The translations under genes were made by a program, and so were the position numbers. Under the pieces are notes generated by a model. The model was given only the letters and a program-made list of their open reading frames with translations, had not been told where the DNA came from and did no database searches. This document shows positions 25,901 through 38,328 of a DNA stretch of 64,000 bases, piece by piece; position 1 is the first letter of the stretch, and each line of letters opens with the position of its first letter. The DNA is taken from contig NC_081297.1 in assembly GCF_030435805.1 (NCBI RefSeq), positions 97,702,365 to 97,766,364 of the forward strand, written 5' to 3'. The DNA comes from Mustela lutreola. Taxonomy: Eukaryota; Chordata; Mammalia; Carnivora; Mustelidae.

Positions 25901-28481
25901 CTGGAGGTAGTTTAATGAAACAGCACCCCGTGTTTCATTAAAGGAATCTTTGATGCCCTATCTGGAACCGTCTTCATATTGGATTGGACTAAAGAAGCCA
26001 AATGCAAGCGCACCCTGGGTGTGGGCAAATGGAGATGCATTCGACAATTGGTAAGCTTTAATAACATTTATTATAAAATATGCTAAGCATGGTAAGGAAT
26101 CTAAGCCTATAATCAACTACCCTTATAGTTTCCTCCACATTATCTCCCCCAAAAGACCATCAATGTATATAGATGCCAAAGAGAATCTTCAAACAAATAT
26201 ATAGTCCTTAGTGAGGGTTTGGCATCAAATATCAACATCTACTTCTATATGGTAAATTAGACTGTATATACCACATGTGTACTACAAGTGTTCTTTTTAT
26301 CTAAGACTATATAAAAATCTAACTAGCTTGATCCTTGCTTCTTTCCAGTTGGGGTTTGTCTCTATCTGTTTGTTTGTTGTTGCTTTGGACTGTCATTGCT
26401 AGGGAGTCTGAGAGAATGTACTCAAGTCTACATACCACACACATTGGTGGACTGAAATGGAAGGGAATGAGTGAGAAAGAGAAAATGCATGCTCTAGATG
26501 ATCTTTATTTAAAATTTTCGAACTTTTTGAACTTCTCAATGTTTCCTAGCTTGAAGAACTGATTATACCTCTCAACTCTGTTTTCGTTTTTGAAACATTT
26601 GATTTTTTTCCAACTTCAGAGAGGAGAAAAGAAAAGAAAGAATATTAGGTTCCCTGTAAAGGGACCCCCAGCTACAATTTATTTAGCATCTAATTCTGTG
26701 CTAGATATTATATGAGGGGTGACCCAACAAAGAAATTGCAGGATTTTCTAAAAGTAAACTTCTATTATTGTATTTGTATCCAATTTTGTGTGAAAATACA
26801 CAATGATTTGAGGATAATAATATAGCCAACTTTGAAAAATGTAAGAAAATTATGACATAAAATTTCTGACCAGCAAACCTAATATAATGATATTTTCTTT
26901 AGAGAAAATATTGGCAGTTTAACATAATATTATATATTATATATAGTCCTACTTAAAAATAAAAAATGAAGAAGAAGTAAAAACTAGAAGTTGGTTAAAG
27001 ATGGTGTATTAGTTTGCTAAGGCTGCTAATATCACAGACTAGACAGTGTGAACAACAGTTCTAGAGACTAGAAATCCCGGATCAAGATGTCAGCAGGGTT
27101 GATTTCCTCTGAGGCCTCTCTTTGGCTTGTAAATGGTCATCCTCTCCCTCTGTGTCTTCACATGTTCTTCCCTCTGTGCAAATGCTTATCTTATTCAAAT
27201 ATTTTCTCATGAGGACACCTAATCATTGGATTAGGGCTCTAAAGATCTCTTTTTAACTTAATCATCTCTTCAAACAGTTCATCTCTTAATATGGTTATAT
27301 TCTCAGCTACTATAGGTTAGATCTTAAACATCTGAATTTTGGGGGGACATAAGTAAGCCCATCGCAGTTAGCGTTAGGGAAGGCATGGAAATGAACATGT
27401 ATTTTGGAAATAGGATAAATTCTGAAGATATCCTAAAAGCTGGGAAAGTGCACACCAGTGCTACAAAGTTCCCCCAAAATGAGGTGCTAAAACATTTTAA
27501 TTGCCATATAACCAGAAATCCACCAAAACTCAACATTCCCTTTTTCTCATTTTGAACTTTCAATTGTATATGTATTATGTGACCTTAAGTAAGAATTTAG
27601 AAAACCCTTCCTAGATATTTTATTTGTGATTATTTACATGTTTCACAGTTCATCAGGTGAATACCTATTTCAGTATTACTATGCTAATAGTTTCAAAATA
27701 CGGTCGAGGGAACATCTACTTCAGCCTTTTGACCAGTTTTGTAAATGTGTACAGGGGGTGTGGGAATCAATGAAATTTTAGTTACACTCTACCTGCATAT
27801 GATCTTTATTTTATTTTATTTTTTTAAGATTTTATTTATTTACTTGACAGAGAGAGATCACAAGTAGGCAGAGAAACAGGCAGAGAGAGAGGAAGGGAAG
27901 CAGGCTCCCTGCTGAGCAGAGCGCCTGACACGGGACTCGATCCCAGGACCCTGATATCATGACCTGAGCTGAAGGCAGCGGCTTAACCCACTGAGCCACC
28001 CAGGCGCCCTGTATATGATCTTTAAATGGTTCACTATATTTACTTATTTTTGTTCTTTTGTATAAAAGAAAGGATCTAATCCATCCCAAAGTGATTTTCA
28101 ATGTCTACTCCACTGTAAAACGGCATCAAGTTCCAGGATTTTTTGTTGTTACTGCAGTGAAGTTCCTTGGTGTTAGTTTCTTTCCACACCACCATCCCAA
28201 AGTGAAGTTTGGAGGCTGAAGAGGAGAGAAACAGTTCATTTCACTCCCTCTACCCCTTTTTAGTTGCAAACTTTGAAACATGGTCACCAGAGTTACATAT
28301 TTTTGTCTGTACGTAGTTATTTTTCATGCAGCTCAGTAAATAATTAACCTCCTTATTTTGTTCCAGGTTTAATATTGAAGGAAGTGGAACATGTGCCTTC
28401 ATGTTTAAGAATGGCATAAGCAGTGCCAGTTGCAATGATGCAATAAAATATATATGCAGCAGAGAATCCTTTTGTCCTTAG
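20271..28481 (+). CDS. Unassigned CLEC2/CD69-like type II C-type lectin-like protein, 5 coding exons, 188 aa
   Basis: Coding exons are 20271-20337, 20859-20951, 24991-25175, 25944-26050 and 28367-28481. Phases are 1,1,0,2, as in CLEC2A, and the sum is 567 bp with an open frame. The cytosolic tail (1-28) has no tyrosine. A transmembrane segment lies at about 29-50, a short stalk carries Cys65, and the CTLD spans 72-181. The six canonical long-form cysteines are 72, 83, 100, 160, 173 and 181, with an extra Cys187 two residues from the end. YWIGLKKP (127-134), WVWANG (140-145), NWFNIEG (150-156) and CAFM resemble CD69 and CLEC2 proteins more than KLRF or KLRB proteins. One sequon (NAS at 135) is present. 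No Ca-binding EPN/QPD-type motif was seen. Human has no gene I recognise between CLEC12A and CLEC2A, so I give no symbol. Exon 1 is the least certain part: it was chosen because it has a good Kozak context (G at -3 and +4), an upstream in-frame stop, a GTAATG donor and the right phase. The exon 3 donor is weak. Expression is untested; an intact frame over five exons argues against a dead copy. Confidence 0.8.
21135..21246 (-). mobile_element. Short tRNA-like CAN-SINE relative
   Basis: In complement it gives the tRNA-like phrase ggcaccTGGCCGGCTCAG..., followed by a gagtctgagcccc-type core. It lacks the long CT-rich middle of the other copies. It lies in intron 2 of the unassigned gene. Confidence 0.65.
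22150..22900 (+). mobile_element. L2 LINE, ORF2 region
   Basis: Phrases in L2 order: catcttacttgacctctttgc, then gccctggggctcagtccctg, then gtctccaatctggactgtc, then cagcaaattcttcctgg and ctgttaccaccctctacc. It is strongly diverged and old. It lies in intron 2 of the unassigned gene. Confidence 0.75.
22952..22985 (+). repeat. Poly-A run of about 34 bases
   Basis: An isolated run between two L2 parts. No SINE body precedes it. Confidence 0.85.
23690..24190 (+). mobile_element. L2 LINE, 3' end
   Basis: The phrases tggtctacaaggctctattgg, gatctggtcatccag, ggagatcttcccaga and the terminal gaatgaatgat are those of the L2 3' part. It probably continues the element at 22150-22900. Confidence 0.75.
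25210..25930 (+). repeat. Ancient dispersed mammalian repeat, family not assigned
   Basis: It has tttattgagtagctattatatg, tttctggagcttacatccc, ttcaaggaacagaa and acatgatttgacttaagttt in the order of an old interspersed repeat also seen at 11120-11790. It fills intron 3 of the unassigned gene. Confidence 0.45.
26060..27000 (+). other. Intron 4 of the unassigned gene, first part, nothing recognised
   Basis: AT-rich DNA. An open frame at 26335-26562 shows no domain, so I do not call it a gene. Confidence 0.4.
27005..27365 (+). repeat. Old interspersed repeat (gtattagtttgctaaggctgc type)
   Basis: It carries the well-known mammalian repeat phrases gtattagtttgctaaggctg, tcagcagggttgatttcctc and gaggcctctctttggcttgt. 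I recognise the family by sight but cannot name it safely. Confidence 0.55.
27808..28010 (-). mobile_element. CAN-SINE in intron 4 of the unassigned gene
   Basis: A young-looking copy with a near-identical target at both sides (tgcatatgatcttta at about 27793, tgtatatgatcttta after caggcgccc). Confidence 0.92.
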
Positions 28482-28497
28482 ACACAGGGTCCTTCAT

Positions 28498-28512
28498 AAT
28501 AAAGTAAATAAA
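28498..28512 (+). other. Polyadenylation signals of the unassigned CLEC2/CD69-like gene
   Basis: Two AATAAA hexamers (28498-28503 and about 28507-28512) lie 17-31 bases past the stop codon at 28479-28481. This close placement supports the proposed last exon. Confidence 0.55.
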
Positions 28513-28514
28513 AT

Positions 28515-30230
28515 AATTAAAGAAAGACTATCTTTTTATGTGTTATAAATTCATACGGATACATTTTCCTTCCCATCAAACATACTCTTTAAGTTGCTTG
28601 ATAAAATTTTAAATGACTTCTATCTTCATTTAATTAACTTATCTAAGAAGTCAAGAAACTAAACTGAATTTTTACATGATGTCACTTTGCCACGTAAATT
28701 GGTGTGTCTAAGCCTGAGGGTATAACAGTGGTCTTGTTCACAACTGATTGAACAGCATGCCTCAGTAGAACAGACTGGATGGTAAAAAGGAAGGAGTGAA
28801 AGATTGCTCTGTCCGAAATTCAATTTAATCTGCCTGCAAGAGATGAGAGATGGAGCATGAGGTGAGTACTGCGTGTTCCACTCAGCCTTCAGTGGTATGT
28901 AGCTCATTGAGAATTTGGAAGGAAGGCCATGGGACAAGTACTCAGAGATTAATTAGGATCTTTTACTTTTATCACCGTCAAAGACCAAATACCCTGAAAA
29001 TACATTTATACAATCTTTCACAGTTTCCTAGATCTTTATTCAAGCTACTAAGGTGAAAAATTACATTACATGGATTTGTTGTTGCTGAAACCACTGAAAG
29101 AATCAGGCTTTGGGATGTAAGTCATGGTGAGCAGAACATAAGTATTGAGAGAAGGAGCAGAATGTGAGGAAAGAAGCCCTGGTAACTTGAAGAAATGATG
29201 GGGATTTCTCCTGTCTTTCACTAAAGCTGTGGGATTTAGATCCCAGATCACATTTGAATAGGAATCCAAGGGACCAAGGGTGAGGGTCAACATCTAGTTC
29301 TCATTAAAAATCTGTGCACATTTTAGTACTTAATGTTTCATCTATATTTTTTTATATTTACAAACACAATAATTCTCTTTTGAGAATATTTCATCTCAAT
29401 TTTTCTTAAATAATGAGCAAATGGAAGATTATTTTAGGCTTTGCTAAACTACTTGATTGCTCCTGTTGGGCTTGGGGCAAAAAAAGTAATTGCAATGCAA
29501 AATGTGAAGTGCTTTAATATATGTGTATGTAAGATTGTAAAAGAGCATGTAAGGGAAGAAAAGTTCTTCAAGTTCACTGAATACATTCTATGCCCTTTCT
29601 GTGTCCAGTATACTTTGTCATCTCATTTAACAGACTTCCAAACAGAATGGGGAATATAGGTGTTTCTACAACACCAATAAAGAATATCCAATGAGGTGAG
29701 TTCAATGTAACTTTCCAGAAGTCCAAAAAAAAAAAAAAAAAGGAAATTCTAGACCCAAGATTAGAATCAGTTCTTTCTGATTCCAAAAGTGGCTCTTTCC
29801 CAAAGTCCATAAAGCATGGACCAACCATCCTAGCATGATTAAATAAAACTTAGGGAATGGTTGCTAGTATCTGTATATAAATTTCTCAATTTTACAGAAA
29901 TGAAAGAGGGCTAGCTCTGCACAGAAAGTTGAGGTATACATAGAATTAAGTTGTCATAACTGCATAAATTTGTGTGGCAAATCCAGAGAGAAATGTTGAC
30001 TCATCATTAAAGTAAATCATTGATATAACCAATGAATGACTTATAGATATAAATTTTTAAAAACATAATACAGCTTCATACATGAAATCTTCAAGGAATA
30101 TATAGCTCTATTTTTGTTCATATGTATGCTGTAAAATTCATGAGTAGATTTTAAAGTGATGATGTACCATAATATGTGTGTAGATAGATAAATAGACGAT
30201 AGATGGATGATAGATAGATGATTGAAATAG
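28515..30230 (+). other. Intergenic DNA between the unassigned gene and CLEC2A
   Basis: No exon was seen. A short A-run lies at about 29725-29741, and a GATA-type microsatellite lies at 30177-30220. Confidence 0.4.
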
Positions 30231-30234
30231 ATAC

Positions 30235-30400
30235 ACTTGACAAAAATGCCAGGCATCATTATTCTAAGTATTTTCCATGTAGTATCTCGTTTGACCATTG
30301 CAACATACCTATAGGTAAGTATAATTTACTCTTAATTTTACAGAACTGAGCAACAGAGCTAAATAGCTTTCTCAAAATCATGTAATAACTGCACTTGAAC
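30235..30400 (+). mobile_element. MIR SINE fragment
   Basis: The phrases gccaggcatcattattctaag, catgtagtatctcgtttgac, ttttacagaactgagcaac and acttgaacctat appear in MIR order. Confidence 0.65.
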
Positions 30401-30417
30401 CTATACAGAACGAATAA

Positions 30418-30438
30418 TGTGTGTGTGTGTGTGTGTGT
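30418..30438 (+). repeat. (GT)n microsatellite
   Basis: A dinucleotide run about 400 bases upstream of CLEC2A exon 1. Confidence 0.9.
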
Positions 30439-30840
30439 AATTACTATTAATGATTTGACTTTTTATAAAAATGATAAGTGAGATGATTCCAAGAAATAGT
30501 AAGGAGTGTTTTAATAAGATGAACATTTTTTTTCTGTGAGTTCCACACAATATGGCACACAGGACATTTTTATTATTTGTGGACAAAAATATTCTGCCAA
30601 TTTTATGATACTCTTATGCAAACATGCTTTTGGATGATTTTCCATTTTTAATGATGTGTTCACTTTTATCTCGATCTGAACTGATAAGACTGATTACTCA
30701 CCGCTTCTCCTTGGATTAAATGAATGTGTTGTCAGTTGTTTTGCTCCTGTTATACAGAAAGCTTGCTCGGCTTTTTGTGATCCACGTCTGTAAGTCCTTC
30801 TAGTTATTTTCTTTGATTTGGATCAATCACCACAGTTGCC

Positions 30841-32016
30841 ATGGTCACCCCAGAGCAGCATGATGGCAGGCATGATAACTGGAAACCCAGGACAAGTAAG
30901 TTCTTTTGGGTGAGGGAGAAAAAAACAAACCAAATACAGGAAAGCCTAATAATGCTGACCTCATAAGGAGGAAAACTATTAAAGTTTATGAGGCAGAGAA
31001 AGCACTTCTGTAAAACAATGCAAAATTTAGGAGAAGGTATGGAATTTTGTTTCTGTTAGAGTATAAGCTTGTATGTATGAAGATATTCGGGGTGAATTTT
31101 ATGGTGTGTGCATTACACCCCAATAAATTTTTAAATGTACTTTTACAGCAAAGAGAACTTATTTACCACAGTTTTACCCAATCCTGTAACCAAGATTGCT
31201 TTCTCTGTCTCAACCAGCACAGACCAAGGATGGATAGAAATAGCTAATATCCTGCTGAAGTGAATGAAGATGTTTCTAAATGTTTGTGCTTGGGTCAACT
31301 TGACTTTCAGAATCATTAGGTGTCCAGTGTCTTTTGTTGTTTCCCCAGCATCATCTTGATATTATAGGAAATAGACATAGAGAAAATCTGGAAGTGACTT
31401 GAAGATAAAGAGGCTGAAAGGGGCTTTTGAAGAAGTGCAAAGATTGAGTCTAGCAGAAATTTCTATACTAGAATATTTTTAATGATAATATCTCTGTTTT
31501 ACAAGACAATTTCAATTTTGAGAAATTTTAATTAGAAGACTATTTCTTTAGTAAATATATGTAATGCCATGGTTATTCACTTAGGAGTGGTTCAAGTGCT
31601 AAATTTATTTTATTTTTATTTAATTTTTTATAAAATATTTTATTGGTTTTTTTTTTACTACAATAAAATAAATTCAGTTTTTCTCTCCATCATGGATTTT
31701 GAGTACTCATCACATACACTCAGGAGGCCTAGGTGGCTTTTGGGTTGTAGAACATGCAATAATTGTCCAAAGGCCAGATGGAAGAAAGCAAAAGCAAAAA
31801 GCAAACAGTTTCCTCAAATGCATTTTGTATTTTGTCTGCTTACACTGCTGCATCTCCCAACTGCAAGCCTGGAGCCTTACCACTCACTCACCATTCATGC
31901 ACACACATACACGCACACGCACATAGAGTAGCCTTGGATCTCCACAAGGGGTTCTAGCAGTGCTTCCTGTAATTTCTCAAGTCTGTGTGTCTTTCCCTCA
32001 CTTTTGTATTTTCCCT

Positions 32017-32066
<50 letters not shown>

Positions 32067-35000
32067 TTATTTGACAGACAGAGACCACAAGTAGGCAGAG
32101 AGGCAGGCAGAGAGAGAGGAGGAAGCAGGCTCCCTGCTTGAGCAGAGAGCCCGATGCGGGGCTCGATCCCAGGACCGTGGGATCATGACCTGAGCTGAAG
32201 GCAGAGGCTTTAATCCACTGAGCCACCCAGGCACTCTCTCTAGGTATTTTTTTTTTTTTTTAAGGGTGGAAGCAGATATCTGTGGACTGTTATTTTTTTG
32301 TACACTAAAGAACTTGTTCAAGGATGAATTAATAGAATGATTTTTCATATCAGAATTTGTATCCTCATGCCACTGAATAAGTCTCTTTGATATCATTGAA
32401 AAATAAAAAAAATTAGGTTTTTAAAAAGTTTAGAGGTGTGGTGTATAAGGGAGTCCTGGATAGAGTGAAGTGTAAGGGGATGGATGTACTAGCAGTAGCC
32501 GAAGAAAAAATATCATAAGTGAAGAAAAATATGAGCCTAGAATTTGAAAAAGCATACACAATGCTGAGCAGAAAGGTTAAAAAAATTTTTCATAATTTGA
32601 TGACTTATACTAAATTTCAAAACATCAAGAATAAAGAGAAAATCTTGAAAGGCCTCACAAAACCACACAAGCCAAATGAACTTCGAGATAGTGAAAATCC
32701 TTCTCCGAATGGCAGGTCGCTCATCAGCAACAGCAGCTGCATAAAGAGAATAGAACAAATTCTTCACATTGATAAAGGAGAAAATGCTTAAATTCAGGCT
32801 TTTAATTCAGTTTATCAGATGTTGGGGGAAATTTTTCAGATGTAAAAATTTAACGTAATTGCTACTCATAGACCCTCTCTAAATGAATTTCTCAGAAAGT
32901 AGAATCAAACAAAAATACAAAATGCAGCGAGTTTTAACTAGATGTGCTCTGGCTTGCTTGTAAAATGAAACCTGCTGTCAACTCCACCGGAACTAAAGCC
33001 CTGCAGAACTCTCTTGTTGGGAAATATTGGGTACTCAGGGCTTTGCACTGGTCTTCTGGACGAGGGCCCACTGCACTGGGACTGAGGCAAGTGTGACTGA
33101 AAAGGGCAGTTCCATCAGAATGCAGGGGTGTGGAGCTTGGTGTAAGGAAGTTAGGCAACCAGTGTTGGTACTGCATTGCTTCTTATAGGTGGCTCTGTGC
33201 TGGGTTTTGGGGGTTTTTTTTTGTTTGTTTGTTGTTGTTGTTGTTGTTTTTAATTTTATTTTTTCGTGTTCCAAGATTCATTGTTTACACACCACTGAGT
33301 TTATACTAAGGTGTGGGTAGGTAACTGGCAACAGCCAGCTCCTTTGTTCCAGGAGATGCATTCTCATGAATGTTGCCTCTCAGGGATGAGTTCCAAGAAG
33401 TGTGAATAATCTTCCCTTTGTGTGCCCCTGGAATTCTTGAGATCATAGTTTCCATGCTGTCTGCCCCCAGATTGTTTGCCTGCCTCCTCTTCAGGAGCAG
33501 CACAGTACCCTGTGCTGTATTCCAGCCAAGCCAGCGGACCTTTAAAACTCCAGGCTTTAAGCTCCGCTCATTGCAAGAATTCGTAAAATTCAGCCTCTCT
33601 GATTTTGCAAGCCAGTGTCTTTGGGGAAATGTTCTTATGCAATCCCCTGTGTGCTCCTCTCTCTCTTGTCCTTCTCTACAACCACATCTCTCTCCCCTTC
33701 ATGGCACCCATGATCTATTTCTCCTCTAAAACACATATCTGACCTTCTTCGATGTGACATCCTCTGTCCTTTTAGTTACGGAGTTTTGTCATGAGCACGG
33801 CATGCAGGTGCACACATGAGTTGTGTCTTTCCACAATGTCGACTTTATTCAATCATAAAGCAAAGCTAATCACAATTATAAAGCAGGTTCAGGATTTAAA
33901 ATTCAATGACATTTCACTGTGTGATTAAACTTGGCTCCTTACACAGCACACAGAGCAGAACATAGGATAAACCAGACAAAAAACAATATAATGAAAGGGT
34001 ATAGGAAGTTAATAAACTAAACACAATGTCCGTCTATGGGTGCACAGTTGAGATGAGACTTATCTGGTTTGAGTCAACTCTTGGCACTTACTGCTTTTTA
34101 TGTTCAAGCAGGGAAGAATCTCACTTCGTTGAGATCAGTCAGGTGGAGCCTTCAGCAGCTGAAGTTGCCTTTTTAAGTGGTCACATGGAGAAGTCATGTC
34201 TGCTGAGTCTGACAGTGTGCTGCAAAAATTCTCTCCTTTTTAAGCGGATTTAATTGGTCTTAGGCCTCCACAGACCTGTTTCTTATCAATTCTGGACTGT
34301 CTATTGATGCTGGTCCCAGTGATATCTCATAGATGTTGCACCTTTTTTTTTTTTTCTTAAGATTTTATTTATTTATTTGACAGAGATCACAAGTAGGCAG
34401 AGAGGCAGGCAGAGAGAGGGTGGAAGCAGACTCCTTGCTGAGTAGAGAGCCCGATGCAGGGCTCGATCCCAGGACCCTGGGATCATGGCCTGAGCCGAAG
34501 GCAGAGGCTTTAACCCACTGAGCCACCCAGGCGCCCCTCATAGATGCTGTACCTTTAAGTACTTGTGTCACAGGTTGTCATAGGTCATCATCTGCTTAAC
34601 ATGAGAGACTTCATTTTGCTCTCTACAAGTTTGTTCTGTCAGTCTTCAGGTAGACTTATAGGGTATTTAAGATAATTTGATAGTTCTTTGATTGTGTTCA
34701 TGGGATGAGAGGACACTTGGGTCTTCCTACTCTGCCATCTTTCTGCCTCCCCAAGTCCTTTCTTCTGACATTTAAATGTGTGGATGGAAAACATTCCTTC
34801 TACATCTGCCAATAATTTGTCAAACAAAAAGATCTTAATCACTGCTAAAATTATTATTTTTTAAAGATTTTATTATTTATTTGACAGACAGAGATCACAA
34901 GTGGAGAGGCAAGCGGGGAAGGGGGTGCAGAGGGGAGGGAAGGAGGCAGGCTCCCTGCTGAGCAGAGAGCCCGACACCAGGCTTGATCCCAGGACCTTAA

Positions 35001-36147
35001 GATCATGAGCTGAGCCAAAAGCAGAGGCTTAAGCCACTGAGCCACCCAGGCAGCCCTAAAATTATTACTGTTTTTCTTTTTCTTCACCTCATAACATTTC
35101 CATGAGTGCCAAATCCCCTCTCTAATTCATTCTGCTTACCACAAATTACTGCTTTTATCTTGGCATTTCTTGTTTAAATGCATTAAATTTCCCGCTATTG
35201 CTTAAGAATAAAGAAAATGATTTATCTTACATGTTTCTTCTGTCAAATGACCTTATGACTTTACTTTCTCCCCATCTTTGATTTTGTTGATTTGTGTATC
35301 TTTCGTAGCCATTTGTCTGATCATAACCCTTTTGTTGAATGTTATACTTTCTTGACTACAATACACCATTCACACTATTTCTACCTTTGAGATAACCTTG
35401 CCTTTCCTCCCTCCTTTCAACCAGTCTAAGTGATCTTTTCCACCATTCCTCCTCTGAACAGCTACAGTGGTCATTGGTACTTTCCATCTTTGCATTTTAT
35501 AAGGCCATTGTATCCCTTATTACTTTATGATATAGATGCTTTTTTTAAAACTCTTTTTTTTTTAAGATTTTATTTATTTTACAAAGAGAGAGATCACAAG
35601 TAGGCAGAGAGGCAAGCAGAGAGAGAGGGGGAAGCAGGCTCCTCCATGAGCAGAGAGCCCGATGCAGGCCTTGATCCCAGGACCCTGAGATCCTGACCTG
35701 AGCCAAAGGCAGAGGCTTAACCCACTGAGCCATCCAGGCACCTAATATAGATGCTTTTAATGAGATATTTAAAATTGATTATTATGAAGGAGAATAAATG
35801 AAAATATTCAGGCAGGGTTTCTCTGCAAATTTTACAGTAGATATTTATTTATTTTTCAGTTTGCAAGTTGGAAAAATGCTGGATGTTATACCTTTGTATG
35901 TGCATCATACTTCTCATAGTGGTCATTCTTGTGATAGCAGGTGAGTGGCTGAGCTCATAAACTTTCTATGATTCTTTGTGCCCATTAGGGTCAATCCTTC
36001 AAAACTAATCCTAGATCTCTCAATTCTGAAGTAACAAAAAGCTCTTATAGAGACAAATTCTCAGGTTCCTACTAGTTTGGCAGGTTTTACCATACTCCTT
36101 GTCTCTCTCAAAAATACTCTTTTTTAAAAGATTTTATTTGTTTGACA

Positions 36148-36189
<42 letters not shown>

Positions 36190-38284
36190 ACAAGTAGAGG
36201 GCGTGGCAGAGAGAGAGGATGAGGACCCCAGGATCATGACCTGAGCTGAAGGCAGAGGCTTTACTGACTAAGCCACCCAGGCGCCCCTCTCAAAAATGCT
36301 CTTGGGTCTTCTCTTGATACCAGCCATTCTGACTGGGATGAGGTGATATTTCATTATGGTTTTGATTTGAGTTTCCCTAATGATTAGCGATGTTGAGCAT
36401 TCTTTTATTGTCTGTTAGCCATCTGCATGTCTTCTTTGGAAAAATATCTATTCAGGTCCTCTCTTTATTTTTTAATTGGATTATTTGGGGTTATGAGTTA
36501 TTTGTATATTTTGGATATTAACTCCTTATTGGATATATCATTTGTAAATGAATACATAAAGAAGACATGATATATAAACATAATGGAATATTATTCAGAC
36601 ATTAAAAGAATGAAATCTTGCCATTGTGACAACATGGATAGAGCTAAGGGTATTGTGTGAGGTGAAGCAAGACAAAGAAATATGCCATATTACTTCAATT
36701 ATATGTAGAATCTAGCAAGTAAAATAAAATAAACAAAAAACAGACTCAGACTCAAAAATACAGAGAACAAACTGATGGTTTCCAGAGGGAGGGGGTTGAG
36801 GGAATGAGCAAAATAGGTGAAAGGCATTAAGAGGTACAAATTTCTAGTTATAAAATAGATAAGTTACAGAGATTAAAAATTCAGCATCAGGAATATAGTC
36901 AAGAATATAATAACTTTGTAAGGTGACATATGGTAACTATATTTATCACGGTGAGCATTTTGTAATATATAAAATTGACAAATCACTATGTTGCATACCT
37001 GAAATTAATATATTTATGCTTCAATTTAAAAAGAAAATTAAAAACTAGCACTGGTGGCTTAGTCAGTAAAGCAAGCAACTTGATCTCTGAGTCATGAGTT
37101 TGAACCTCACATTGGGTGTAGAGATCGCTTAACAAAAAACAAAAACTAAATATCCTAAATCTCACATTACAGTTATGTTCCCAAATTTATAGACGTTCTT
37201 AATCTTTAAGTATAGTAATAATAAATTCTACACTTGATCTTAGCCAAAAGGCCGAGAAGCGAAGTATAGTAATAATAAATTCTAAAGTGACCACCAGATA
37301 ACAACAGCATTAGTTATGTTTTTTAATGGAGCATACTTTGCAACAGTTGAAGAACCAATGCTAATTATACTATATTTATTATATTTAATTCTCACAAAAA
37401 CAAGAACAACTATAATTATGAAATCCATTTACAGGCAAAGAAATAGAAGCCAGAGTGAGTAAGTTGCCTCTCACAAATAACAAATTCCAGAGCCAGAATT
37501 GAGACTCTTCTTGTTTGGCTGGCTCTAATTCCTCGTATTTTAACCACCTTGCAATAAAGCCTATATAGCTGCAGTATCTCTTTGCTCTTATTTCTCTTGG
37601 ATTAAGATTAAGTTATATTACTAATAGTTGTTCCATGATATATGTATTATGTTAAAAGAAAAAAAAATGAAATAAAGGCACAAGTGATTTGTGGTGATTT
37701 TGTCTATTGGAGTAGATATGTAAAAATGAAGATACTAATTTTCTTCTGGACATTAATGGCTCATTTTGTGAAAATAATTCAAAGATGGGTTTTAAAATTC
37801 CTGATCCATGTAATAGTCTCAGAATTTTATTTTCCATATGCATGTTTCACTTAATATAACACTTAAGTTGGCACTTACATTAAAATAACATTTAGCACTC
37901 TTGATTTTTATTTTCTTTGTCATTCACAGAGTACCAGTACTGTTCTTGCATATAGCTTTTTCTGTCATTATAGCGTCCTTGGAGCTCAATGTTATTGATA
38001 TTTAAATATCTAGTAGTTAAATAATTATATTATTAGTATTATTATTATTTTAGTGACCTCTATACCCCACGTGGGGTGGGAACTCATGACTCAGAGATCA
38101 AGAGTCCCAAGCACTTTTGAACTGAGCCAGCAGGTGCCCCAGAGTTTAAATATTTATAAAGAAGTGTTTCTATAAGAAACCTTTAGATTCATTCATTAAT
38201 TAATTTAAAAAATTGAAACACAATATATTTCATTACCTAGGTATGGTAGCCTGGATCTGCTTTCAAATATTTATATATATTTAA

Positions 38285-38328
<44 letters not shown>

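Noticed and set aside
28850-29660. Possible extra lectin exons between the unassigned gene and CLEC2A
   Set aside because: I looked for WIGL, CYxFS and WIC-type motifs on both strands and found none.
31954-32396. Lysine-rich minus-strand open frame
   Set aside because: It is the translated T/A tail and body of a CAN-SINE.
37231-37261. U2 snRNA gene
   Set aside because: Only about 31 bases of the 5' end are present, with no promoter elements and no Sm site. It is a retrocopy fragment.
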